A stretch of DNA of 63,871 nucleotides from NCBI GenBank assembly GCA_045107085.1, contig JBGCFT010000028.1:1-63871 (forward strand), given 5' to 3'. The first letter of the stretch is position 1, and every line of letters starts with the position of its first letter. Under the pieces are notes generated by a model. It did not search any database. It was not told the DNA's origin and saw only the letters and a list, made by a program, of their open reading frames with translations. This document shows, one piece after another, positions 1 to 9,107 of the stretch. This stretch comes from NORP309 sp045107085. Lineage in GTDB: Bacteria > Pseudomonadota > Gammaproteobacteria > Xanthomonadales > Marinicellaceae. A program made the translations under genes and the position numbers.

Positions 1-303
1 ATATACCGTGGTTATTTATTGAATGAAGATGATTTAATTCGCAAAGCGGTTATTCAAGAAATAGCTTGTCAATTTGCTTTAGACTTTAAATCCATAGAGC
101 AAAAATATACTATCAATTTTATCCAATACTTTTCAAGTGAAATAAGTGACTTGTTAGAAATGCAAGTTGATGGTTTATTAAAAATCCATAATGAAAGATT
201 GACTGTCACACCGGAAGGCAGAGTATTGGTTCGACACATTTGTATGGTTTTTGATATTTATTTAAGAAAACAATCGGAGCAACGATTTTCCAAAGTGATA
301 TAA
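1..303 (+). CDS. hemN: Oxygen-independent coproporphyrinogen III oxidase, C-terminal fragment
   Basis: The reading frame is open to the left edge, so only about the last 100 residues are present. They match the C-terminal part of HemN, the radical-SAM enzyme that decarboxylates coproporphyrinogen III in anaerobic heme synthesis. Visible hallmarks are an LNEDDLIRKAVIQ segment, the VTPEGRVLVRHICMVFD block and a terminal QRFSKVI. The TTG at position 19 is internal, because the frame continues upstream with residues typical of the family. The radical-SAM cysteines lie outside the window. Identification rests on family recognition of the C-terminal domain. Confidence 0.85.
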   Translation: MYRGYLLNEDDLIRKAVIQEIACQFALDFKSIEQKYTINFIQYFSSEISDLLEMQVDGLLKIHNERLTVTPEGRVLVRHICMVFDIYLRKQSEQRFSKVI

Positions 304-427
304 AACTTCTGTTATGAAAGTGACATAAGTGTGACACACCTCTAATTTATGAAATAAATTAATTAAGATTAGGTTCAATGCTTGCTTGTAAAATGGACTC
401 ATTATTTTATTAAATTGGAGAAGTATC

Positions 428-724
428 ATGAAACGTATTATTTTATTAAGTGGTTTATTTATCAGTTCATTAGCCTTAGCTCAGAGCAACGCATCAACTG
501 AAAAAGAGGTCATTAAATGTGGAAAAGAAGGCTGTTCTGTTGTCTGTCATGAGCCTGGTAACCGTTGGGATACATTTTTGCAATCTAAAGGTGACATTGA
601 AGTGACCTATTTTTATGCCAGTGGCACTCGACAATTAAAAGCAGATGTTGGTAATGGTGAATATACCATACTGGACACAAATCCAAGTTTTCAATCTTGT
701 AGAATTACAGGTGTTGTAAAATAA
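428..724 (+). CDS. Small secreted protein of unknown function
   Basis: A 98-residue protein with a clear Sec signal peptide (MKRIILLSGLFISSLALAQS, cleavage probably after Ala-Gln or just before it). The mature part is about 78 residues, with four cysteines (CGKEGC, SVVCH, QSCRI) that could form two disulfides in the periplasm. The start follows a TTGGAGAAG ribosome binding site. I do not recognise the family. It is flanked by hemN upstream and by its own promoter-bearing neighbour downstream, so it is probably monocistronic. No function is assigned. Confidence 0.7.
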   Translation: MKRIILLSGLFISSLALAQSNASTEKEVIKCGKEGCSVVCHEPGNRWDTFLQSKGDIEVTYFYASGTRQLKADVGNGEYTILDTNPSFQSCRITGVVK

Positions 725-738
725 TCATTTTTTCATAT

Positions 739-767
739 TTGACAGAATCAAGCGTCTGTAATATGAT
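739..767 (+). promoter_or_regulatory. Sigma-70 promoter for the 835-3059 operon
   Basis: A perfect -35 TTGACA (739-744) is separated by exactly 17 bases from a -10 TATGAT (762-767). A transcript would start near 774, giving a leader of about 60 bases before the ATG at 835, which has a GGGGAAA ribosome binding site. It is one of the best promoter matches in the window and would drive the membrane protein and the ABC exporter. Confidence 0.7.
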
Positions 768-834
768 ATTGCTTGGTACAGGCTTCATAAGAGAGCTTGA
801 TTTAACATAAAAACAAAGATTAAGGGGAAAAGAT

Positions 835-1305
835 ATGCGTACTGCAGCCGGTGTTTTATTAATAATTGCAGCTGTTTTCAATTTAGTGGCTTCACTGGGG
901 TATTTAGCAGGTGGAGGACTTGCTACAGCCGTTGGTTCCGATGGAATGAATGAAGTGATGAATGTTGCCCAACAACAAAGTGGTCAACAAATGACTGCTG
1001 AGCAGAAAGAACAAGCCGATAAAATCAGATCAGAGGCTGGAAGCACTGGTATGGGTCTGATGGCATTTGGAGTATTTTTGTTAGTGAGTGTGGGTATTTT
1101 AATAGCTGGTGCTGTATTCTTGTTTAAAAACCAAAAGGCTCAATTCATAATGGTTGCTGGTGGAATGGCAATAGCTGCGGAGGCCATAGGCAGTATGATA
1201 TCCACATTTGGTGTGACGAATATCATTGGACTAGTTGGTGGAATTATGGCAATAATTGCTGCAAAAGGCATGAGCGGTGGATCGGCTCCAGAGCCAGTTG
1301 AATAA
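835..1305 (+). CDS. Small integral membrane protein
   Basis: A 156-residue protein with a first hydrophobic helix at residues 5-32, a hydrophilic Gln/Glu-rich loop around 45-70, then three closely spaced helices between about 74 and 145. It has a Gly/Ala-rich composition and no catalytic motif that I recognise. It lies only 6 bases before the ABC-2 permease gene and shares its promoter, so it may be an accessory part of that exporter or a co-regulated envelope protein. The start codon follows an AAGGGGAAAAG ribosome binding site. Confidence 0.65.
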   Translation: MRTAAGVLLIIAAVFNLVASLGYLAGGGLATAVGSDGMNEVMNVAQQQSGQQMTAEQKEQADKIRSEAGSTGMGLMAFGVFLLVSVGILIAGAVFLFKNQKAQFIMVAGGMAIAAEAIGSMISTFGVTNIIGLVGGIMAIIAAKGMSGGSAPEPVE

Positions 1306-1311
1306 AAGCGG

Positions 1312-2136
1312 ATGAATTCATTGCGATTGGGTGTTGTTAGCACCTTAACTCGCCAAGACATATATTATTCATTAAAAAGCGCCAGAGGCTTATTGTTTCT
1401 GGTGTTTTTTGGTGTTTTTTGGTTTTGGGTGTTATGGAATTTAAGCAGTGGTAATGCACAGCATCTAGCCAGCTCAGAAGCTGGCATGATAATGTCCTAT
1501 ATTATTGACCCTAAAGTTGCTTCAACTTTATTTGTAAATCACTCTCCTACCTTTTCTGCATTCTATTACTTGGCAATGTCCACAGTTCCTTTATTTGTTC
1601 TATTAGCAGCCAGTGATCAAACGGCCAATGATATAGGCAGTAAATATTTAAGGTTCTTAACGCCCCGTTGTAATCGCATTGAAATTTTTATCGCACGATT
1701 CATAGGTGCAGTAATTCTGGTTGCGGTTTCCTATATTTTAATTACTTTAGTCGCAGCAATGCTTGCCATTGCGGTAGACAAAGACGCATTGACAATGGTA
1801 CTAAAAGACACACCTCTTGTAATTGTGTCTTTAATTCTTTATACCATACCTTTTGTAGCGTTAATGTCTTTGTGTTCAGTGATTGTCGGTTCAGTTGGTT
1901 TATCAGCTTTAATGGGTATCAGTATTTATGTCATCCTATTGGTTTTAATCACGGTTATTAATATTAAAATGCCTGATGTAGCTGATTTAGTGTCTTATGC
2001 TTTGCCAAACTCTACAAAATCACTGTTCTTACAATTAAGTTGGGGCAAAACTATCAGTGCTTCATTGGCTGTTCCTATCTATGTCTTGGCCTATGGATTT
2101 TTAGGTTGGAAGATTTTCTCTAAGCGAGATATATAA
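1312..2136 (+). CDS. ABC-2 type transporter permease
   Basis: A 274-residue membrane protein with about six hydrophobic segments, starting with one at residues 27-44 (LLFLVFFGVFWFWVLWN) and ending near residue 265. The layout fits an ABC-2 half-permease of the exporter type. Its stop codon overlaps the start of the ATPase gene (TAATG), which implies translational coupling and a shared complex. The substrate cannot be read from the sequence; members of this group export drugs, antibiotics or polysaccharide precursors, or act in sensory roles. Confidence 0.75.
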   Translation: MNSLRLGVVSTLTRQDIYYSLKSARGLLFLVFFGVFWFWVLWNLSSGNAQHLASSEAGMIMSYIIDPKVASTLFVNHSPTFSAFYYLAMSTVPLFVLLAASDQTANDIGSKYLRFLTPRCNRIEIFIARFIGAVILVAVSYILITLVAAMLAIAVDKDALTMVLKDTPLVIVSLILYTIPFVALMSLCSVIVGSVGLSALMGISIYVILLVLITVINIKMPDVADLVSYALPNSTKSLFLQLSWGKTISASLAVPIYVLAYGFLGWKIFSKRDI

Positions 2137-3059
2137 TGACTGACACAATCATCACAACCGATAAACTGGCCAAAAGCTTTGGTGATCAATGGGCGCTATA
2201 TGGCATTGATTTGACAGTTAAGAAAGGCCAGACTACCGGTTTAGTTGGACCTAATGGTGCAGGGAAAACCACTTTATTTTCATTGTTATGTGGTTTTTTA
2301 AAACCAACCAAAGGCTCCATCAAAATATTAGATCGTAATCCCGATCATTCAGACTTAAGAGGACGTATCTCAATATTACCTCAAGACGCGATTTTATTAA
2401 AAGCGATACCAGTTGGTAAACAATTATCTATGCTGGCAGAGCTTCAAGGCTTTAATAAAAAGCAAGCTTTAGAAGAATCTAAAAGAGTATTGAAAATGGT
2501 TGATTTGGCTTCTTCTGCGCATAAAAATGCCGATCAACTCAGTCATGGTATGCTTAAACGCATTGCAATCGCTCAAGCCTTTATAGGCTCACCAGAATTA
2601 ATATTATTAGATGAACCAACTGCAGGACTCGATCCCAGTACAACAGATAATATAAAATCTGTTATTCGGAGTTTGAGTGGCAAGACATCGATAATAATTA
2701 GTTCCCATAATCTAGAAGTGATTGAGGATTTATGTCAACAAGTCATCATTCTTAAAAAAGGCCGATTGCATTCTCACGAAAAAATTGCAGACATGACAGC
2801 CAGGACTAAAGCGCTAACATTTAGGCTTGAAAAAGATGCAGATATGAATATTAAAGACATATTTGCTAATCTTGATATGGTAACTGAAGTTAAACTAGGT
2901 AAAAAAGGGCAACACAGACTTGTTGTTCGTTTCAAAGAAGATGCAGGCCAACTAGCTGAAATTGAAATATTGAAATGTTTGGCATTAGCCAATATACCTT
3001 ATCGAGAAATGATCAGAGGTGAAAGGCTACAGGAAACAGTAGCAGATAGACTGGATTAA
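2136..3059 (+). CDS. ABC transporter ATP-binding protein (ABC-2 exporter)
   Basis: A 307-residue nucleotide-binding subunit. The Walker A motif GPNGAGKTT is near residue 39, the signature is degenerate (LSHGMLKR in place of LSGGQ), Walker B and its glutamate are in LILLDEPTAGLDP, and the switch histidine is in SSHNLE. A C-terminal extension of about 80 residues follows the ATPase core, as in CcmA-type exporters. It starts inside the stop codon of the permease gene. The gene ends 14 bases from the convergent helicase gene, with no obvious terminator between them. Confidence 0.88.
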   Translation: MTDTIITTDKLAKSFGDQWALYGIDLTVKKGQTTGLVGPNGAGKTTLFSLLCGFLKPTKGSIKILDRNPDHSDLRGRISILPQDAILLKAIPVGKQLSMLAELQGFNKKQALEESKRVLKMVDLASSAHKNADQLSHGMLKRIAIAQAFIGSPELILLDEPTAGLDPSTTDNIKSVIRSLSGKTSIIISSHNLEVIEDLCQQVIILKKGRLHSHEKIADMTARTKALTFRLEKDADMNIKDIFANLDMVTEVKLGKKGQHRLVVRFKEDAGQLAEIEILKCLALANIPYREMIRGERLQETVADRLD

Positions 3060-3073
3060 CGTATTTTTGAAGG

Positions 3074-4366
3074 CTATTTTCTATTGCTTCGAATTCCTTT
3101 CTTTTTTGATTTTTTTGGTTTCGATCTTGTGACTTTTTTGTTTTTCTTAATCGTTGTTTCAGAAGGTTTGTTCGATTTTTTTAAATTTCTGCCTTGTGCT
3201 ATGGTATTGATTAAAGTTTCTCTGTCACTGACTTCAAATCCTTTTTTGCGCAAGCGTTTAATTTTGCTGCCTATAATGCGTTCTATTCGGTTTACAGCTT
3301 GTTCTTCTTCTCGACTAACGAATGATATGGCATTGCCAGATTGGCCAGCGCGTCCTGTACGACCAATCCTGTGAACGTAATCTTCAGCAAGAAAAGGTAA
3401 ATTATAATTAACTACGTAGTCCAAACCAATAATATCAATACCGCGAGCTGCCACTTCAGTAGCAATTAAGACTTGTAATTTGGCTGTTTTAAAATCGGCC
3501 AAAGCTCGGCGCCTAGCGCCTTGGCTTCTATCTGCATGACAAACTGCAGCTTTAATCTTATTTTTTTTTAGATTTTCTAGTAATTCATTGGCCTGTTGTT
3601 TGGTACTGGTGAAAACCAAAACTTGGTACCAATTGTATTCTTCCAGCAAGGCCATAAATAAGTCAATTTTACGACTTTCTACAACTGGGTACATGACATG
3701 ATTAACTGTTTCAGCGGTGATGTTACGTTTTGAAATACGAATTTCTTTGTGGTTTCTTAAAATTTTATAAGATAATTCGTTGAGAGCTGGTGTTGTTGTC
3801 GCTGAAAACAGCAAAGTTTGATGATTGGTTGCCATATGAGCAATGATAGTATTAACATCAGAAACAAACCCCATATCTAACATGCGATCAGCTTCATCTA
3901 AAACCAGAGTTTCTACTTGAGATAAGGATACATAGTTTAATTCAAGGTGTTCAATCAATCGAGCAGGAGTAGCAATAAGGATATCCACACCTGATTTGAG
4001 TTTGTTAGATTGACTAGAGATCTTGACACCACCATATACTGCTAAAACATTTAAATCTAAAAACTGTGAATATGATTTAATGGTTTCAGACAATTGTTCT
4101 GCTAATTCACGTGTTGGTGCTAAGATTAATGCTTTAGGGTGAACAGACTTTTGTTTTATTTTGTTTGATTTATCCAGTAAATTTTGAATGATTGGAAGTG
4201 CAAAAGCTGCTGTTTTACCTGTACCTGTTTGTGCATTAACCAATAAATCCTTGCCTTTTCGAGCAAGGGCTATGACTTTTTCTTGTACTGGAGTCATGTC
4301 TTTATAACCACACTTATCAAGTGCTTTTAAAATTTCTGGGGCAAAGCCAAAAGATGAAAATTTCAT
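3074..4366 (-). CDS. DEAD-box RNA helicase, RhlE-like
   Basis: A 430-residue ATP-dependent RNA helicase. Visible motifs are the Q motif with FGFAPEILKAL at the N terminus, Walker A AQTGTGKTAA, PTRELAEQL, DEAD in VLDEADRMLDMGF, SAT in FSATTTP, and ARGID plus HRIGRTGRAG in the second RecA-like domain. The C-terminal 60 residues are very rich in lysine, arginine and serine, an RNA-binding tail typical of RhlE and SrmB relatives. Such enzymes act in ribosome assembly and RNA decay, often in the cold. Assignment to RhlE rather than SrmB or DbpA is by overall layout. Confidence 0.88.
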   Translation of the reverse strand: MKFSSFGFAPEILKALDKCGYKDMTPVQEKVIALARKGKDLLVNAQTGTGKTAAFALPIIQNLLDKSNKIKQKSVHPKALILAPTRELAEQLSETIKSYSQFLDLNVLAVYGGVKISSQSNKLKSGVDILIATPARLIEHLELNYVSLSQVETLVLDEADRMLDMGFVSDVNTIIAHMATNHQTLLFSATTTPALNELSYKILRNHKEIRISKRNITAETVNHVMYPVVESRKIDLFMALLEEYNWYQVLVFTSTKQQANELLENLKKNKIKAAVCHADRSQGARRRALADFKTAKLQVLIATEVAARGIDIIGLDYVVNYNLPFLAEDYVHRIGRTGRAGQSGNAISFVSREEEQAVNRIERIIGSKIKRLRKKGFEVSDRETLINTIAQGRNLKKSNKPSETTIKKNKKVTRSKPKKSKKKGIRSNRK

Positions 4367-4393
4367 AATATTTCCTTGGTGGAATAACCGAAG

Positions 4394-6814
4394 TTAAGAT
4401 TTTGGTTCTAATAAATTGAGTACACTGTGTCTAATGCGTTTAGATAGTAGCCTTTTAGCGCCAAGATAGAAAGTTTTTAGATTGTCTGTAAAAATAATTT
4501 TACCTTCTGCACTGGTTTCTATGACATTTTCCGATTTAAGCTTTGAAATAAAATTTTTAAATAAGGACTTATCAAAGTAATCTGGAGAATTAAAACCATA
4601 CAATAAGGACAACTTGCTGGCAGTTTTATGACACAAGGTTTCAAGTTGGGGAACTGTTATTTTTTCAGAGCCACTTTTACTCAATACAGCAATCACTATA
4701 AAAAATCTTTCATAAGTTTGCATAAGAGCATTGGCTAAAACCCTTAGTTTTCCTGCCTCAATACTTCCACCTGTGTGCCTTTCAACCGTTCGACTTGCAG
4801 ATTTTAATACTTCTAATTTTTTAAGAATTTCAAGTGTCTCTCTTCCATGTGCAATAAACTGTTCTAAACTCCAATGCAAATACAGTTCGCTTTTTACAAA
4901 AGGGTAAACAACTCCCATAAACCGTAAAATTTCACGGCGTTGCATTTGATTTTGATTGACTAAACACATCGCTATGAATGAACTGGCTGCAAACAGATGC
5001 AAAATATTGTTGCGGTAATAAGTTAACAAGACACCTTGGTCTTTTTTAACCCGAATGACATCACCTAATTCATGCGGAACAATCTCTATAAAATTAAGCT
5101 TAATTCCGAGTTGAAAAATTTCTTGTGTCGTTAAATCAGTTATTGTCACTCTTGTTGAATAGGGAGTTTTAATGAGCAACTCTTTATAAAATTCAATTTG
5201 TTGTGCTAAGTTTTCTTCAGCAGCTGAATGATTAGGAGTAGACAATAAAGCAATGGCCAGTAAATTAATAGGATTGACATGGGCAGCAGCATTTATGCGT
5301 TGCATTATTTCGTTACCACATTCATTAACTAATGATTTAAACCAGTCGGGTTTTCTATTGTGGTTCAATGTAATTTCTCGCCAATTCGGTTTGAACTTAT
5401 CAAGTAAATCGTCTAGTAAAATAGGATCAGAAAAATTGACAGTAAGGCGACCATAATCCTGTTTTAGAAGTTTTCTTGCTTTAAATAATCCACCCAATGA
5501 TTCTCCTTTTTTAGAGCTTCCTCCCAATTCATTTTGGTAAGAGTTCCCTTCCATTAACTTTTCATAATTAACATGTGCAGGCTGGAACATTAATGGTTTA
5601 TTTCTTTCATTAATATAGCTCTTGATGGTCATGGCTAACATGCCAGCTTTAGGGTGTAATAGTCTTCCAGTTCTGCTTCTTGTCCCTTCAATGAAATATT
5701 CAATAGAGACACCGTGGGTTAGTAATGCACTTAAATATTCAGAAAAAATAGTCGAATATAAGGCAGAATTGAAGGATCTTCGAATGAAAAAGGCACCACT
5801 TCTTCTGAGCACTGAACCAATGACTGGCATATTTAGGTTTATTCCAGCTGCAATATGTGGCGGTACTACTCCGCGTTCGTGAAGTGCATACGACATGATG
5901 AGATAGTCAATATGACTTCTGTGGCATGGAGTATAAATGACGACATATTTTTGTGATTTTGCCCTGAACTCTTCAAAATGATTAAAGACAACACCGTTAT
6001 AAACTTTTGTCCAAAATTTTGTTAATGTTTTAGCGAAAATACTGACTATAGAATAGGAATAATCAGAGGCAATTTCTTTGATGATTTTTTTTGCTTCTTT
6101 TTCAGCTTGTACATCAGTTATTTTTGTTCTTTTTGCATAGTTAGAAATTTCTTCACGAACTTTAGGTCGTTTTAATATATTTTGAGCTACAGTCCTTCTG
6201 TGGGATAAATCAGGGCCAACAACTGAAGTTTTAACCCGGTAGAAGTGCACTCGAAAAACCCGCGATATTTTTTTAACAACATCATCAATTGATTCAGATG
6301 AGTTTTGATCATAGTTGAGATTAATGGGTTGATTGAAACGCAATAGCGTATTCTTTCCGTGAAACAAAATGGAAAAGAATTTACGCAATCTTCCACCAAT
6401 TGACCATTGTTCGGAAACCAGATTTTTGAAAAAGCCACTTTTTTTATTTGGAGCCATTCCTAAAAAAACAGAAACAGGAACTAACTGAACTTGCTGGTCT
6501 GGATTGTCTTTAAGAAAAGTAATAATACTTTTTAAATTATTTTTAAAAATAACGTAATTTGGTTTTTTATTCCAAAATCCACGTAAGTATTTATTGGCCA
6601 TTACTGATGAGAATTTCGGCCAATTTTCTGGTAAGTTTTTATAACTGAGTTTATTGCGTTTGCATTCTGCTTTTAACACCACACGAGAAACTAAAGAATC
6701 AGTGTCTAAAACATAAATAATGGGTTTGTCTTGATCTATACCAAGCTTAGCTAAATCACTGGGAATGATTTTTGCTTTGACTCTTAAATATAGAATTTTT
6801 GATAATATCGACAT
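4394..6814 (-). CDS. plsB: Glycerol-3-phosphate acyltransferase
   Basis: An 806-residue enzyme that acylates glycerol-3-phosphate at sn-1, the first step of phospholipid synthesis at the inner membrane. The length and layout match gammaproteobacterial PlsB (about 807 residues). The HX4D acyltransferase motif is in CHRSHIDYL, followed by the GTRSRTGR substrate-binding block and a conserved N-terminal stretch with LGIDQDKPIIYVL. I choose the ATG at 6814 because the alternative upstream start is a TTG that falls in the terminator-like hairpin. No Shine-Dalgarno is visible, and the hairpin ends only eight bases before the start codon, which is odd for an essential gene. Confidence 0.93.
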   Translation of the reverse strand: MSILSKILYLRVKAKIIPSDLAKLGIDQDKPIIYVLDTDSLVSRVVLKAECKRNKLSYKNLPENWPKFSSVMANKYLRGFWNKKPNYVIFKNNLKSIITFLKDNPDQQVQLVPVSVFLGMAPNKKSGFFKNLVSEQWSIGGRLRKFFSILFHGKNTLLRFNQPINLNYDQNSSESIDDVVKKISRVFRVHFYRVKTSVVGPDLSHRRTVAQNILKRPKVREEISNYAKRTKITDVQAEKEAKKIIKEIASDYSYSIVSIFAKTLTKFWTKVYNGVVFNHFEEFRAKSQKYVVIYTPCHRSHIDYLIMSYALHERGVVPPHIAAGINLNMPVIGSVLRRSGAFFIRRSFNSALYSTIFSEYLSALLTHGVSIEYFIEGTRSRTGRLLHPKAGMLAMTIKSYINERNKPLMFQPAHVNYEKLMEGNSYQNELGGSSKKGESLGGLFKARKLLKQDYGRLTVNFSDPILLDDLLDKFKPNWREITLNHNRKPDWFKSLVNECGNEIMQRINAAAHVNPINLLAIALLSTPNHSAAEENLAQQIEFYKELLIKTPYSTRVTITDLTTQEIFQLGIKLNFIEIVPHELGDVIRVKKDQGVLLTYYRNNILHLFAASSFIAMCLVNQNQMQRREILRFMGVVYPFVKSELYLHWSLEQFIAHGRETLEILKKLEVLKSASRTVERHTGGSIEAGKLRVLANALMQTYERFFIVIAVLSKSGSEKITVPQLETLCHKTASKLSLLYGFNSPDYFDKSLFKNFISKLKSENVIETSAEGKIIFTDNLKTFYLGAKRLLSKRIRHSVLNLLEPKS

Positions 6815-6822
6815 GGACAAAA

Positions 6823-6843
6823 AGCCAGGTTAAAAACCTGGCT
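6823..6843 (-). terminator. Terminator-like hairpin abutting the plsB start
   Basis: A perfect 8-bp stem, AGCCAGGT and ACCTGGCT, with a 5-base loop. On the minus strand it is followed by TTTTTG, so it looks like an intrinsic terminator for the lipoprotein gene that ends at 6869. It finishes eight bases before the plsB ATG, so no promoter can fit between hairpin and gene. plsB transcripts must therefore pass through it, which makes an attenuator or leaky terminator plausible. Confidence 0.7.
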
Positions 6844-6868
6844 ATTTAAAAAATATCTTTAATAAGAG

Positions 6869-7690
6869 TTACTGATCAGTTATCCACTGTCCATTAACTT
6901 TTTTCATTTTAACATTTTGATTAAATGATTCACCAAAAAATTCGTAAGCTAACTGCATACTTGCTGAATCACCATTTTCAACTACATCTGTAATTTTAAC
7001 AGAATCAATCATGTCATCAATTGAGATGCCATAAACTTCCATAATATCTTTGACACCACCCATAACTATTGATGCTTTACCCATGGCTTGATCATAAGAC
7101 ATGTTTTGAACATCATCTAGTGTAGCCATATCTAAACTTTTCGCTGTGCTTACAGCAGTTGAAATTGCTTTTCTAGTAATTTCTTCGCTCAACAAATCAG
7201 TATTACTGGCGTAATCAACAAAAGCATTGGCCAATTTAGTCAAACTTTCTTTTTGATCTTCTGGGATATCTGGACTAGATTGGATGCTTGGAGCTATCAT
7301 ACCTTTGCCCATCATAAGATACATAGGCATTTGTGTGCGTAGCTGTGCTAATTGTGGAGAAACCATACCCATTAATTTGTCTTCAGCACCATCACCTGTC
7401 AACATTCCCATCATTTGCGCATACTGTGCTTTATCTGCTTCTGAAGGACTAGATTTTTGTTCTTCAAAATCTGCTACAGCCTTAGTATACTCTTCAGGAC
7501 TCATGGCTGTTTGCATCATGGCATTAATATCATTGTTTTTGACCGCTTGAAGCATTGACATGAAAGTTCCATTTGGAGTACTTTTGTCTACTTTAGTCAT
7601 GGCTTTTTGAACTGGATCATCTCCACCGCCACACCCTTGAATCAAGGCCATAAGCATGATAACTATCATTATATTCAATTGTTTTTTCAT
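6869..7690 (-). CDS. Lipoprotein of unknown function
   Basis: A 273-residue protein with a lipoprotein signal peptide ending in the lipobox LIQGC (Cys near residue 20). The mature part is soluble, acidic and largely helical, with many Met, Gln and Asp residues. The C-terminal segment (residues about 235-273: SASMQLAYEFFGESF ... KKVNGQWITDQ) resembles the NTF2-like or DUF4878-type fold, where a trailing 'vdGqWkid' strand is usual, but I cannot place it firmly. It sits between hslU and plsB on the same strand and ends at the hairpin described at 6823-6843. Confidence 0.7.
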   Translation of the reverse strand: MKKQLNIMIVIMLMALIQGCGGGDDPVQKAMTKVDKSTPNGTFMSMLQAVKNNDINAMMQTAMSPEEYTKAVADFEEQKSSPSEADKAQYAQMMGMLTGDGAEDKLMGMVSPQLAQLRTQMPMYLMMGKGMIAPSIQSSPDIPEDQKESLTKLANAFVDYASNTDLLSEEITRKAISTAVSTAKSLDMATLDDVQNMSYDQAMGKASIVMGGVKDIMEVYGISIDDMIDSVKITDVVENGDSASMQLAYEFFGESFNQNVKMKKVNGQWITDQ

Positions 7691-7767
7691 TTTATCAATC
7701 CTAATTGTAATTTTTAATCGCTCATTATCTCTTATTTAACATGTTGAACTCAAATGTTTGAGATAAA

Positions 7768-9093
7768 TTATAATATATAACGAGATAAATCTTCATCTTG
7801 TACCAGTTCTGATAAATTTTTATCAACATGAGCAGCATTAATGGTATATTTTTCACCAGATTTGTCTGAACTAACAAATGAAATTTCATCTAATAGCCTT
7901 TCAAGTACTGTATGTAATCTTCGTGCACCAATGTTTTCTGTTTTTTCATTGACTGCAAAAGACACCTCCGCTATTTTATTGATGCCATCTTTTGTGAATT
8001 CAAGTTCAACATTCTCGGTACCCATCAACGCAACATACTGTTCTGTAAGTGAAGATTCAGGTTCTACTAAAATTCTAGCAAAATCTTTAGCTGTTAAAGC
8101 ACGCAATTCAACACGAATGGGCAGTCTTCCTTGTAATTCTGGAATTAAATCAGACGGACGAGAAAGGTGAAAAGCACCAGATGAAATGAATAACATATGA
8201 TCTGTTTTGATGACACCATACCTGGTATTGACTGATGATCCTTCAATTAATGGGAGTAAATCTCTTTGAACACCTTCACGAGAAACTTCACCACTAGAAC
8301 CACTTGACTTTGCTACTTTATCAATTTCATCAATAAAAATTATGCCATTTTGTTCAGCATTATTGATAGCTTGTTGTTTGGTTTCATCATCGTTAATCAT
8401 TTTTGCTGCTTCTTCGTCTTTAAGAATAGGAAGCGCTTTTTTGATAGTCATTTTTTTAGTTTGTTTTTTCTTTTTACCGATATTTTCAAACATGCCTTGT
8501 AGTTGATCGGTCATTTCTTCCATACCAGGCGGAGCCATTATTTCAACGCCCATGTTGCTACTGATGTTAATCTCTATTTCTTTCTCATCAAGGTCGCCAT
8601 TTCTTAATTTTTCCAAAAACTTTTGTCTAGTTGATGTGTTTTTTGACTCAACTTCTTCTCCAGGAATTGGAGAGGGAGCTTTGGGTATTAAATAATCTAA
8701 AACTCTTTGTTCTGCGGCACTTTCAGCTCTGGCCTGTACTTTGTCAATGGCATTATCTCGGGTCATTTTTATTGAGCTTTCTACTAAATCTCTAATAATA
8801 GATTCAACATCTTTTCCGACATAGCCAACCTCGGTAAATTTTGTGGCTTCAACTTTAATGAAAGGTGCGTCAGCTAAAATAGCCAGCCTCCTTGCAATTT
8901 CTGTTTTTCCAACACCAGTGGGTCCAATCATGAGTATATTTTTTGGGGTGATTTCGTTTCGCATTGTTTCTGGTAATTGCATTCTTCTCCAACGATTTCT
9001 CAATGCAATGGCGACTGCTCTTTTTGCATCATGTTGACCAATAATGTGTTTGTCTAGTTCTTGAACGATTTCTCTTGGGGTCATGTTTGACAT
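7768..9093 (-). CDS. hslU: ATP-dependent protease ATPase subunit HslU
   Basis: A 441-residue AAA+ unfoldase that feeds substrates to the HslV peptidase in the cytoplasm. Its length matches the usual 443. It opens with MTPREIVQELDKHIIGQ, has Walker A GPTGVGKTE near residue 55, the GYVGKDVES pore loop, Walker B in IIFIDEIDK, and ends in DLSRYIL, the C-terminal tail that docks into HslV and activates it. The insertion (I) domain lies at roughly residues 110-240. It lies 14 bases downstream of hslV in the same transcription unit. Confidence 0.97.
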   Translation of the reverse strand: MSNMTPREIVQELDKHIIGQHDAKRAVAIALRNRWRRMQLPETMRNEITPKNILMIGPTGVGKTEIARRLAILADAPFIKVEATKFTEVGYVGKDVESIIRDLVESSIKMTRDNAIDKVQARAESAAEQRVLDYLIPKAPSPIPGEEVESKNTSTRQKFLEKLRNGDLDEKEIEINISSNMGVEIMAPPGMEEMTDQLQGMFENIGKKKKQTKKMTIKKALPILKDEEAAKMINDDETKQQAINNAEQNGIIFIDEIDKVAKSSGSSGEVSREGVQRDLLPLIEGSSVNTRYGVIKTDHMLFISSGAFHLSRPSDLIPELQGRLPIRVELRALTAKDFARILVEPESSLTEQYVALMGTENVELEFTKDGINKIAEVSFAVNEKTENIGARRLHTVLERLLDEISFVSSDKSGEKYTINAAHVDKNLSELVQDEDLSRYIL

Positions 9094-9107
9094 ATTGTTT
9101 TTTTCTC

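Noticed and set aside
7747..7765. CTCAAATGTTTGAG hairpin after hslU as a terminator
   Set aside because: The stem is five to six bases, AT-rich and without a T run on the minus strand.
7841..8170. Long reading frame antisense to hslU
   Set aside because: It is a shadow of the coding frame of hslU, without ribosome binding site or family resemblance. The same applies to antisense frames in plsB, hslV, clpB and the kinases.
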